Assembly: GCA_016791115.1 (NCBI GenBank)
Contig: JAEUNL010000013.1
Location: 29,977 to 93,976 of the forward strand
Length of the DNA stretch: 64,000 nucleotides
Source of the DNA: Rhodocyclaceae bacterium
Lineage (GTDB): Bacteria; Pseudomonadota; Gammaproteobacteria; Burkholderiales; Rhodocyclaceae
Reading direction: 5' to 3'
Shown here in pieces: positions 7,608-15,400 of this stretch. Each line of letters opens with the position of its first letter. Position 1 is the first letter of the stretch. The position numbers and the translations under genes were made by a program. Under the pieces are notes generated by a model, which ran no database searches, had not been told where the DNA came from, and worked only from the letters and a program-made list of their open reading frames with translations.

Positions 7608-8888
7608 TCAGTTCTTCAGTTTCATGATTCCCAGTGCCTTGAGCACCATTTTTTCGAAGACCGGCTCCGAACTTCCCGCGCGCATCTTGCGCATGAAGTA
7701 TTTCTCGAACCCGACCTTCGCGAGGTGTACCCACTTCCCTTCCGAGAACCAGTTCACGTTGCGCGGCGGGATCTGGGGAAGGGCGACAAAAGCCGCGCCC
7801 TTGTTGCCGAAATCTGCCAGGCAGACGGCGTTCCATGTGGCTTTCTTGGAGGGCTCCTTGCCATCGAGCGCTGCACGGATGTTGTGCGCGGTCGCCGTGA
7901 CCATGGATTCAATCATGTAGCCGGTCTTCGGAGCCCCGACCGGCAGCGGGGTGGGCTCGACGGGCGGGATCGCGACGCAAACGCCGACCGAGTAGATGTT
8001 CTTGTACTTCGGATTGCGCTGAAAGTCGTCGATCAGGATGAACCCGCGCGGGTTGGTCAGCCCCTCGATTCCAAACACTGCGTCCACACCCTTGAAGGCG
8101 GGCAGCATCATCGAGTACTTGAATGCCAGTTCGTGCTCGCGCTTCGGCTTGCCGTCCTCGTCGTGTTCGGTAACGAACATCTTTCCGGCCTCGACCCGCG
8201 TGGTCTTGGCGTTGCAGATCCACTTGATGTGGCGATCGCGAAAGGCGGATTCGAGTACTCCTTTCGAGTCGCCGACGCCGCCCAGGCCGAGATGGCCGAT
8301 GTAGGGCTCCGCCGTCACGAACGTCATCGGCACCTTGTCGCGAATCCGCCGGCGACGCAGGTCGGTATCCATGATCATCGCAAACTCGTAGGCGGGGCCG
8401 TAACACGACGCACCCTGAACCGCCCCGACGACGATGTGGCCGGGATCTTGCACGAAGCGCTCCCACTCGGTCTTGGCATGCTCGGCGTGGTCGACGTGGC
8501 AGATCGACTGCGTGAAACCGCCTGCACTGGCCGGGCCGAGCCCGGGCACTTCGTCAAATGCGAGTTTCGGCCCGGTCGCGATGACCAGATAATCGTAGTT
8601 CAGGCGGGTGCCATCGCCGAGTTCGACGAGATTCTCTTCGGGCACGACCCTTTTCGCACCGGCGGCGCTGAATCTGATGCCGCGACGGGCAAGTATCGGC
8701 CCGACATCGAGCTCGATGTCCCGGCGTTCGCGCCACTTCACGGCAACCCAAGGGTTGCTCGGTACGAAGTGGAAGGTGGGCGAGTTGCTGACGACCGTAA
8801 CCGTATCCCCTGGCCGAGCCATGTCGCGCATCTCGTAGGCCATGGGCATGCCACCGATTCCAGCTCCGATGATGACGATGTGAGCCAT
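7608..8888 (-). CDS. sqr: sulfide:quinone oxidoreductase
   Basis: A protein of 426 residues that oxidises sulfide to polysulfide or sulfur and reduces quinone at the membrane. It has an N-terminal FAD dinucleotide fold (GAGIGGMP), an IATGPKLAF second nucleotide segment, and the three redox cysteines of SQR: Cys130 (QSIC), Cys162 (GASCYGP) and Cys356 (NAVCLADFG), at nearly the same positions as in the Acidithiobacillus ferrooxidans type I enzyme. The end (YFMRKM...LKALGIMKL) is the amphipathic membrane-binding helix region. It is the first gene of the minus-strand operon, with GAGGAG before the ATG at 8888, and is divergent from dsrA. Confidence 0.93.
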   Translation of the reverse strand: MAHIVIIGAGIGGMPMAYEMRDMARPGDTVTVVSNSPTFHFVPSNPWVAVKWRERRDIELDVGPILARRGIRFSAAGAKRVVPEENLVELGDGTRLNYDYLVIATGPKLAFDEVPGLGPASAGGFTQSICHVDHAEHAKTEWERFVQDPGHIVVGAVQGASCYGPAYEFAMIMDTDLRRRRIRDKVPMTFVTAEPYIGHLGLGGVGDSKGVLESAFRDRHIKWICNAKTTRVEAGKMFVTEHDEDGKPKREHELAFKYSMMLPAFKGVDAVFGIEGLTNPRGFILIDDFQRNPKYKNIYSVGVCVAIPPVEPTPLPVGAPKTGYMIESMVTATAHNIRAALDGKEPSKKATWNAVCLADFGNKGAAFVALPQIPPRNVNWFSEGKWVHLAKVGFEKYFMRKMRAGSSEPVFEKMVLKALGIMKLKN

Positions 8889-8983
8889 GGTTCTCCTCGA
8901 TTGGGCAGTGCGTTGCTCGACAACCGGAGCGCATGCCGCGATCTCCGGGACAGGGCGCTATTGGGCGCGTTCGGGCATGGAGC

Positions 8984-9005
8984 CGTCTATAGCCGAGGGG
9001 GGGTG
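8984..9005 (-). promoter_or_regulatory. shared ATAGACG promoter element of the sqr operon
   Basis: Read on the minus strand this is a C-run, four bases, then GGCTATAGACG, ending 96 bases before the sqr ATG. The same arrangement (CCC, four or five bases, GGTAATAGACG) occurs at a similar distance before hynD, soeA and tusA. It could include a -10 hexamer (TATAGA). The match is weaker in the left half than at the other three sites. Confidence 0.5.
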
Positions 9006-9012
9006 TGATCCA

Positions 9013-9027
9013 TACCCCTTCCGGGTA
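9013..9027. promoter_or_regulatory. NarL-like palindrome in the sqr/dsrA divergent region
   Basis: TACCCC, three bases, CGGGTA: an inverted repeat resembling paired NarL-family heptamers. Bases 9023-9040, running from its right arm into a TTCCCCC tract, match 16 of 18 bases of 31343-31360 upstream of soeA. It lies 183 bases before dsrA and 125 before sqr, in the only untranslated stretch between the two operons. Confidence 0.55.
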
Positions 9028-9209
9028 GCGAGGTTCCCCCCTGTAGGGCTTAGCGGCCGTTACCGACCGGAGGGATGGTCCTGGTTCGGGGCGAGGCATA
9101 CGATGCTTCGACATCACGGCCACCGGAAGACAGTCGTCCGACGGCCCGCCGTTCAAGCAAAAGAATCGACGCCTCGTTGCAGTGGCGCCTTCTCCAAGGA
9201 GACGAACCA

Positions 9210-10508
9210 ATGGCAAAGCAGCAGCATCCCACCCCGATGCTCGACGAGCTGGAAAAGGGGCCTTGGCCCAGTTTCGTGACCGGTCTGAAGCGCCTCGCTG
9301 CCGAAAAGGATTACGTCGTCGACGTGCTCGGGCAGCTCGAAACTTCCTACAAGACCCGAAAGGGCTATTGGAAAGGCGGCACCGTAGGGGTCATAGGTTA
9401 CGGCGGTGGAGTGATCCCGCGGTTCACGGAACTGAAGGACGCCGAAGGCAAGCCGGTTTTCAAGGATGCCGCCGAGTTTCACACGCTCAGAGTCATGCCG
9501 CCTCCCGGCATGCATTACAACACCGACGTTCTGCGCAAGATGTGCGACATCTGGGAACGCCATGGTTCCGGACTCATTGCCTTCCACGGCCAGTCCGGGG
9601 ACATCATGTTTCAGGGCTGCACGACCGAAAACGTGCAAAAGGCCTTCGACGAGATCAACCAACTCGGATTCGACCTCGGCGGTGCCGGCCCGGCTGTCCG
9701 TACGTCGATGTCGTGCGTTGGTGCGGCGCGCTGCGAGCAATCCTGCTACGACGAGGCGCGCGCCCATCGTGCGGTGATCAACACCTTCCTCGATGACATC
9801 CATCGTCCCTCGCTGCCATACAAGTTCAAGTTCAAGTTTTCGGGATGTCCCAACGACTGCATGAACTCGATCCAGCGGGCCGACATGGCGATCATCGGTA
9901 CCTGGCGCGACAACATCCAGACCGATGAGACGCTCGTGCGGAAGTACTACGCAAAACACGGCATGACCGACCTTGTCAACGACGTGATTGCGCGCTGCCC
10001 GACCAAGGCGATACGCGTCCGCAACGCGGACGAAGTCGCCACTGGCCCGTCCATCACCTCCGTCAGGTTCGATGACACCCAGGCGCTGGAGATCGACAAC
10101 CGCGACTGTGTGCGCTGCATGCATTGCATCAACGTGATCACGGGGGGGCTCGCCCCGGGCAAGGACAAGGGCGCCACGATACTGGTCGGCGGCAAGCGAA
10201 CGCTCAAGATCGGTGATCTGATGGGCACGGTCGTGGTGCCGTTCATGAAACTGGAAACCGACGAGGATCGCGAAAAGCTCGTCGAACTGGGTCAGAAGAT
10301 CATCGATTTCTTCGCCGAGAACGCGCTCGAGCACGAGCGCACCGGCGAGATGATCGAACGCATCGGGCTGGTCAACTTCCTAGATGCCCTCGGGCTCGAT
10401 GTCGACCCGAACATGGTGTCCTGCCCGAGGACGAACCCGTACGTGCGCACCGACGGTTGGGACGAAGAGGTGGCGCGGATCAAGGCCAAGAAGCAACAGG
10501 TAGCCTGA
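9210..10508 (+). CDS. dsrA: dissimilatory sulfite reductase, alpha subunit (oxidative type)
   Basis: A protein of 432 residues. With DsrB it forms the alpha2beta2 siroheme enzyme that, working in reverse, oxidises DsrC-bound sulfane sulfur towards sulfite in the cytoplasm. Siroheme/[4Fe-4S] ligands appear as Cys169-x5-Cys175 and Cys213-x3-Cys217 (FSGCPNDC). A ferredoxin-type cluster is bound by Cys300, Cys303, Cys306 and probably Cys263. The oxidative direction follows from dsrEFH and dsrL in the same operon and the absence of dsrD. The ATG at 9210 has AAGGAG seven bases upstream. First gene of the plus-strand operon. Confidence 0.96.
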   Translation: MAKQQHPTPMLDELEKGPWPSFVTGLKRLAAEKDYVVDVLGQLETSYKTRKGYWKGGTVGVIGYGGGVIPRFTELKDAEGKPVFKDAAEFHTLRVMPPPGMHYNTDVLRKMCDIWERHGSGLIAFHGQSGDIMFQGCTTENVQKAFDEINQLGFDLGGAGPAVRTSMSCVGAARCEQSCYDEARAHRAVINTFLDDIHRPSLPYKFKFKFSGCPNDCMNSIQRADMAIIGTWRDNIQTDETLVRKYYAKHGMTDLVNDVIARCPTKAIRVRNADEVATGPSITSVRFDDTQALEIDNRDCVRCMHCINVITGGLAPGKDKGATILVGGKRTLKIGDLMGTVVVPFMKLETDEDREKLVELGQKIIDFFAENALEHERTGEMIERIGLVNFLDALGLDVDPNMVSCPRTNPYVRTDGWDEEVARIKAKKQQVA

Positions 10509-10521
10509 GGAGAAACCGAAG

Positions 10522-11598
10522 ATGGCCCAAGCACCCATGCGTCGTGCGATCGAGAGCGGTGTTCCCGACAACCAGCAGTTCCTGCACCCGTTGCTGAAGA
10601 AGAACTACGGCAACTGGCGATACCACGACCGGCCGCGTCCCGGCGTGCTACACCACGTGGCGCGTGGCGGTGACGAAGTATGGTCGGTGCGCGCCGGCAC
10701 GCAGCGGCAGATGGACGTTCATACCGTCCGCAAGCTGTGCGACATCGCTGATCAATATGCGGAAGGCCATGTCCGCTTCACCATCCGCTCGAACATCGAG
10801 TTCATGGTATCGCGGTCCGAAATGGTGGCCCCTCTCATCGAGCGGCTCGAGACGGAAGGTTTTCCGGTCGGCGGAACCGGAAACTCCATATCGATGATCG
10901 CGCACACCCAGGGGTGGCTGCACTGCGACATTCCGGGTACCGACGCGTCCGGCGCGGTCAAGGCTCTGATGGACGAACTCTACGAAGAGTTCAAACGGGA
11001 GGAAATGCCCAACCGCGTTCACATGTCCACGTCATGCTGCGAGATCAACTGCGGCGGGCAGGCAGACATCGCAATCATCGTGCAGCACACCAAACCGCCG
11101 AAGATCAATCACGACCTGGTTGCGAACGTTTGCGAACGCCCTGCGGTGGTCGCACGCTGCCCGGTTGCAGCCATCAGGCCGGCGGTCGTCAACGGCAAGC
11201 CGTCGCTCGAGGTGGATGAGAAGAAATGCATCTGCTGCGGTGCCTGTTATCCGCCGTGCCCGCCGATGCAGATCAATGATCCCGAGCATTCCAAGCTCGC
11301 GATCTGGGTTGGGGGAAAGAACTCGAATGCCCGCGGCAAGCCGACTTTCATGAAGATGGTCGCCTCCGGTCTGCCTAACAATCCGCCGCGTTGGCCTGAA
11401 GTGTCGGATGCGGTGAAGCGGATCCTGCATGCCTACAAGGAAGATGGCCGCCCGTGGGAACGGATGGCGGACTGGATCGATCGGATCGGTTGGCCGCGCT
11501 TCTTCGAGAAGACCGGCTTGACCTTCACCAAGTATCTGATCGACGACTGGCGCGGCGCGCGGGTTAACCTCAACGCATCGGCTCATCTGCGCTTCTGA
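10522..11598 (+). CDS. dsrB: dissimilatory sulfite reductase, beta subunit
   Basis: A protein of 358 residues, partner of DsrA. It contains a siroheme-cluster half (TSCCEINC at ~171-177, then CERPAVVARCP at ~204-213) and an inserted ferredoxin domain with KKCICCGACYPPCP (~234-246). The protein begins 13 bases after dsrA behind an AGGAG ribosome-binding site. The length is normal for DsrB, and no frameshift or missing cluster ligand is evident. Confidence 0.96.
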   Translation: MAQAPMRRAIESGVPDNQQFLHPLLKKNYGNWRYHDRPRPGVLHHVARGGDEVWSVRAGTQRQMDVHTVRKLCDIADQYAEGHVRFTIRSNIEFMVSRSEMVAPLIERLETEGFPVGGTGNSISMIAHTQGWLHCDIPGTDASGAVKALMDELYEEFKREEMPNRVHMSTSCCEINCGGQADIAIIVQHTKPPKINHDLVANVCERPAVVARCPVAAIRPAVVNGKPSLEVDEKKCICCGACYPPCPPMQINDPEHSKLAIWVGGKNSNARGKPTFMKMVASGLPNNPPRWPEVSDAVKRILHAYKEDGRPWERMADWIDRIGWPRFFEKTGLTFTKYLIDDWRGARVNLNASAHLRF

Positions 11599-11620
11599 GT
11601 CCGGCCGGAGTACCGACAAG

Positions 11621-11980
11621 ATGAAGTTCGGAATCATGGTCAATGAAGGTCCTTACCAGCATCAGGCGAGCGATACGGCATACCAGTTCTGCCGAGCCGC
11701 GATCGCTCGGGGACACACGGTCCAACGCGTGTTCTTCTATCACGACGGCGTCAACAACGCGTCGAGGCTGACCGAACCGCCGCAGGACGATCGGAATGTG
11801 GTGCAGCGCTGGTCGAAACTGGCCGAGGAGCACGGCGTAGATCTCGTCGTGTGCGTTGCTGCGGCGCTGCGGCGGGGAATCAAGGACGAGAACCTGGCAC
11901 CGGGATTTCGCATCTCGGGTCTCGGACAGCTCGTGGAAGTCGGCATACAGGCCGATCGACTCGTCGTGTTCGGCGACTGA
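11621..11980 (+). CDS. dsrE: sulfurtransferase DsrE
   Basis: A protein of 119 residues, active subunit of the DsrE2F2H2 complex that hands sulfur from TusA to DsrC. The persulfide-carrying cysteine is at position 78 (DLVVCVAAA), the same number as in the Allochromatium vinosum protein. DsrE/F-like fold with the early MKFGIMVNEGPY strand. It is followed after nine bases by dsrF. Confidence 0.93.
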   Translation: MKFGIMVNEGPYQHQASDTAYQFCRAAIARGHTVQRVFFYHDGVNNASRLTEPPQDDRNVVQRWSKLAEEHGVDLVVCVAAALRRGIKDENLAPGFRISGLGQLVEVGIQADRLVVFGD

Positions 11981-11989
11981 GGAGGCGCG

Positions 11990-12352
11990 ATGACGACCAA
12001 GAAATTCATGTTCGTAAATCGCAAGGCGCCGTATGGAACGGTCTACGCGTTGGAGTCTCTCGAGGTCGTGCTGATTACGGCTGCGTTCGATCAGGATGTT
12101 TCGCTTGTATTCATGGACGACGGTGTGTACCAGCTGAAAAAGGGCCAGCAGACCAAGGGAATCGAACACAAGAACTTTTCGCCAACCTACCGCGCCCTGG
12201 AAGGATACGACATCGAGAAGCTCTACGTCGATCGGGAATCGATGACAGCACGTTCACTCACGGAAGACGATCTGCTGGTGCCGGTAACCGTACTTTCGCG
12301 CGATCAGCTGACCTCGCTGTTCGAGGAACAGGACGTGGTACTCAGTTTCTGA
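11990..12352 (+). CDS. dsrF: sulfur relay protein DsrF
   Basis: A protein of 120 residues, subunit of the DsrEFH hexamer. It starts KKFMFVNRKAPYGT, contains LVFMDDGVYQL, and lacks any cysteine in the DsrE active-site position, as expected for DsrF/TusC. A GGAGG site directly after the dsrE stop drives translation. Confidence 0.93.
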   Translation: MTTKKFMFVNRKAPYGTVYALESLEVVLITAAFDQDVSLVFMDDGVYQLKKGQQTKGIEHKNFSPTYRALEGYDIEKLYVDRESMTARSLTEDDLLVPVTVLSRDQLTSLFEEQDVVLSF

Positions 12353-12367
12353 AGGGTAGGCGAAACC

Positions 12368-12664
12368 ATGCTGCATATCATCAACAAATCTTCTCTCGAG
12401 CGCGGTTCGCTGGACTCCTGCCTCGAGCTGATCGGAACGGGCACGCTCCTCCTAATCGAGGATGCCGTTTACGCGGCAACTCGCGGACATGCAAGTTCCG
12501 GAAAGCTGTCCGAGATCGCAGCGAAGCGCAATGTCTTCGTGCTGGTTCCGGATTGCGAAGCACGCGGCGTGGCCGACAGATTGATCGAGGGAGTCAAGGC
12601 CGTCGATTACGGCGGTTTTGTGGACCTCGTTGCCGAGAACCCCAACTGCCATTCCTGGCTTTAA
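12368..12664 (+). CDS. dsrH: sulfur relay protein DsrH
   Basis: A protein of 98 residues, the third subunit of DsrEFH (TusB family). The conserved N-terminal LHIINKSS strand and the cysteine at position 18 (LDSCLEL) correspond to the conserved Cys20 of A. vinosum DsrH. LLIEDAVYAA is the family's core strand. Cys83-like residues near the end (NPNCHSW) also occur. It is preceded by a 15-base gap after dsrF. Confidence 0.92.
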   Translation: MLHIINKSSLERGSLDSCLELIGTGTLLLIEDAVYAATRGHASSGKLSEIAAKRNVFVLVPDCEARGVADRLIEGVKAVDYGGFVDLVAENPNCHSWL

Positions 12665-12703
12665 TCGAGCGAACGGCTCAAACGGATTCATTCAGGAGAA
12701 ACC

Positions 12704-13039
12704 ATGCCTAACATCGAAGTGAATGGGAAGACCTACGAAACGGACGAGGAAGGCTATCTCGTCAACCTGGGCGACTGGAACACTGATGTTGCGGACTTCA
12801 TTGCCAAGGTGGAGAACGTCGACATGACTGATCAGCACTGGGAGGTGGTGAACTTCCTGCGCCAGTATTACGACGAATACCAGATCGCGCCCGCGGTTCG
12901 CGTTCTGACCAAGGCGATCGGCAAGACCCTCGGGCCGGAGAAGGGTAACAGCCAGTACCTTTACGAACTCTTTCCTTACGGCCCGGCCAAGCAGGCGTGC
13001 AAGATCGCCGGCCTGCCGAAGCCGACCGGTTGCGTCTGA
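12704..13039 (+). CDS. dsrC: DsrC, sulfur-carrying partner of DsrAB
   Basis: A protein of 111 residues carrying the canonical C-terminal arm: Cys99 in KQACKIAG and penultimate Cys110 in TGCV. These two cysteines hold the persulfide/trisulfide that DsrAB oxidises and DsrMKJOP regenerates. The body has NGKTYETDEEGYLV and DQHWEVVNFLRQYY. CAGGAG precedes the ATG. It is the only one of three DsrC-family proteins in the window that retains both cysteines. Confidence 0.96.
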   Translation: MPNIEVNGKTYETDEEGYLVNLGDWNTDVADFIAKVENVDMTDQHWEVVNFLRQYYDEYQIAPAVRVLTKAIGKTLGPEKGNSQYLYELFPYGPAKQACKIAGLPKPTGCV

Positions 13040-13095
13040 CGTCGCAGGAGCTGAAGGTCGGCGACGCGATTTCGCTGACCTGACCCCGACCCTAC

Positions 13096-13830
13096 ATGAA
13101 CGCAGCCAGCTACGCATTCGCCATGTTGTTCTATCTGGCCGTGTTGGTCATGGCTGCCGGGCTCGCGACGCGCATCCTGACCTATTGGCGTACGCCTGCT
13201 CCCTTGAAGATTCCGACTACGCCTGCGCCTGTTACCTCGGCGGGGGTCGGTTTCCGGATGGCGCGGGAAATCCTGCTATTCGAGAGCCTGTTCAAGTCCA
13301 ACCTCTGGATCTGGGGGCTGGGTTGGGTTTTCCACGTCGCGTTGGCCTTGGTGTTGGCCAGGCATCTTCGCTACTTCACCGAGCCGATCTGGCCCTGGGT
13401 CACGCTATTGCAACCGTTTGGTATCTATGCAGGATTTGCGATGGTGGCCGGGGTTCTCGGCTTGTGGGCGCGACGCATCTTCGTCGAACGGATTCGATAC
13501 ATCTCGACGATATCCGATCACCTGATGCTCGTCCTGCTCGTCGGCATCGCGTCGAGCGGATTGGGAATGCGATTCATCGCACACACGGACGTGATCGGTG
13601 TGAAGTTGTTCTTCCTCGGGCTGATGCGGGCTGACCTTCATCCCCTTCCGGGCGATGGACTCCTCTATGTTCACCTCGCGCTCGTGGCCGGGCTGATGAT
13701 CATATTTCCGTTCAGCAAGCTGCTGCATGCGCCGGGAATATTCTTCTCGCCGACACGCAATCAGGCGGATGATCCACGCGAACGGCGCCACATTGCGCCT
13801 TGGGCTGAACAACTCGAGTTGAGGCGCTGA
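13096..13830 (+). CDS. dsrM: DsrM, cytochrome b-type membrane subunit of DsrMKJOP
   Basis: A protein of 244 residues with about five transmembrane helices, first at ~5-28, then ~68-90, ~103-125, ~140-162 and ~195-215. Histidines in WVFHVALAL and YVHLALVAG are candidate heme b ligands. It is related to the NarI gamma subunit and exchanges electrons between quinone and DsrK. It starts 56 bases after dsrC and is followed by dsrK one base after its stop. Confidence 0.92.
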   Translation: MNAASYAFAMLFYLAVLVMAAGLATRILTYWRTPAPLKIPTTPAPVTSAGVGFRMAREILLFESLFKSNLWIWGLGWVFHVALALVLARHLRYFTEPIWPWVTLLQPFGIYAGFAMVAGVLGLWARRIFVERIRYISTISDHLMLVLLVGIASSGLGMRFIAHTDVIGVKLFFLGLMRADLHPLPGDGLLYVHLALVAGLMIIFPFSKLLHAPGIFFSPTRNQADDPRERRHIAPWAEQLELRR

Positions 13831-13831
13831 G

Positions 13832-15361
13832 ATGGCCGTCGAGTTGAAAGCGCCCGCATTGCGAGAGTATCCCGTCGTCCCTGCGCTGCAGTCCGATGCG
13901 ATGAAGGACGTAGTTTCCTATGTGGCGAACGAGAAGATTCAGGAGGCCATCGGATTTCCGGGCAAGCTCGACGAGGGGTGGCAGGAGCGCGCGATCTCGA
14001 AGATGGGCGATCTCCTCGGGAAGTATCGTTCGCTCAGGGTCTTCATGGATGCATGTGTGCATTGCGGGGCCTGCACTGACAAGTGCCACTATTTCATCGG
14101 CACGCAGGATCCGAAGAACATGCCCGTCGCGCGGCAGGATCTGATGCGGAGTGTCTATCGGCGCTATTTCACGACTGCCGGCAAGCTCTTCCCGCGCCTT
14201 GTCGGCGCTCGCGACCTGACCCGGGGGGTGCTCGACGATTGGTTCCGGTATTACCACCAGTGTTCGGAGTGCCGCCGCTGTTCCGTCTTTTGTCCATACG
14301 GGATCGACACCGCGGAAATCACCATGGCGGGGCGCGAGATCCTGGATGCGGTCGGCTATGGGCAGAAGTACTCTAACGAGATCATCGGAAAGGTGCATCG
14401 GATAGGCAACAATCTCGGGCTGCCTGGTCCCGCGTTGCGGGACACGCTGCTGGGCCTGGAGGAAGACGTGAAGGACGAGACGGGCGTCGACGTGCGCTAC
14501 CCGCTGGACGAGAAGGGGGCCGATGTCCTGCTTGTGACGCCTTCGGCGGATTTTTTTGCCGAGCCCCACGTCGATAGCCTGATCGGATACGGCAAGGTAT
14601 TTCACGCTGCCGGAATCAGCTGGACGCTTTCCTCGTACTCATCCGAGGCAGGCAACTTCGGCATGTTCATCGGCAACTACGAGCAACTGCGCAAGATCGC
14701 GATGCGGATCCGCGAGGCCGCGCTCGAGCTGGGCGTCAAGCGCATCGTGGTTGGTGAATGCGGGCACGCGTGGCGAGTTGCGTATAGCTTCTGGAACACA
14801 CTGGTCGGAATCGGAGCGGGCGGGAAGGATCCGTTTGCCATCGAACTGCAAAGGCAGCTCGACCCGCGTCACAAGCAACCGACACATATTTGCGAGCTGA
14901 CCTGGGATCTCATAGAGCGCGGAGCCTTGCGTTTCGACAAGGATGCGAATGACCACCGGACGATCACGTTCCACGACTCCTGCAACGTGGCACGGGGATC
15001 GCGGATGGGCGATGCGCCGGGTGGGCAGTTCGAGATTCCGCGCAACATCATCCGTGCGGTAGCCAACAAGTTCGTCGAGATGTCACCCGAGGTGACCCGG
15101 GAGCGTACCTTCTGTTGCGGGGGGGGCGGCGGGCTTCTCACGGATGAATTGCTCGATCTCAGGATCAAGGGCGCGCTGCCGCGCATGGAATCACTCAAAC
15201 AGGTGGTCGACAATCACGGCGTCAACTTCATGGCGACCATCTGTGCGATCTGCAAGGCCCAATTCACAAAGGTACTGCCCTACTACGGCTTCAAGATGAG
15301 CATGGTCGGCGGTGTGCATCAGCTCGTCAGCACCGCGATCCGTCTCGGCGATTCCCATTGA
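13832..15361 (+). CDS. dsrK: DsrK, HdrD-like iron-sulfur subunit
   Basis: A protein of 509 residues, cytoplasmic catalytic subunit of DsrMKJOP thought to interact with DsrC. It has two ferredoxin motifs (CVHCGACTDKCH at ~72-83 and CSECRRCSVFCP at ~147-158) and a CCG-domain cluster CCGGGGG (~427-433) followed by CAICKAQF, the ligands of the special HdrB/HdrD-type cluster. It resembles Isp2 of the hydrogenase operon in the same window. Coupled tightly to dsrM. Confidence 0.94.
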   Translation: MAVELKAPALREYPVVPALQSDAMKDVVSYVANEKIQEAIGFPGKLDEGWQERAISKMGDLLGKYRSLRVFMDACVHCGACTDKCHYFIGTQDPKNMPVARQDLMRSVYRRYFTTAGKLFPRLVGARDLTRGVLDDWFRYYHQCSECRRCSVFCPYGIDTAEITMAGREILDAVGYGQKYSNEIIGKVHRIGNNLGLPGPALRDTLLGLEEDVKDETGVDVRYPLDEKGADVLLVTPSADFFAEPHVDSLIGYGKVFHAAGISWTLSSYSSEAGNFGMFIGNYEQLRKIAMRIREAALELGVKRIVVGECGHAWRVAYSFWNTLVGIGAGGKDPFAIELQRQLDPRHKQPTHICELTWDLIERGALRFDKDANDHRTITFHDSCNVARGSRMGDAPGGQFEIPRNIIRAVANKFVEMSPEVTRERTFCCGGGGGLLTDELLDLRIKGALPRMESLKQVVDNHGVNFMATICAICKAQFTKVLPYYGFKMSMVGGVHQLVSTAIRLGDSH

Positions 15362-15400
15362 CGACTCGCCAGCACGCCACCAGAAGATTGGAGATATCCG

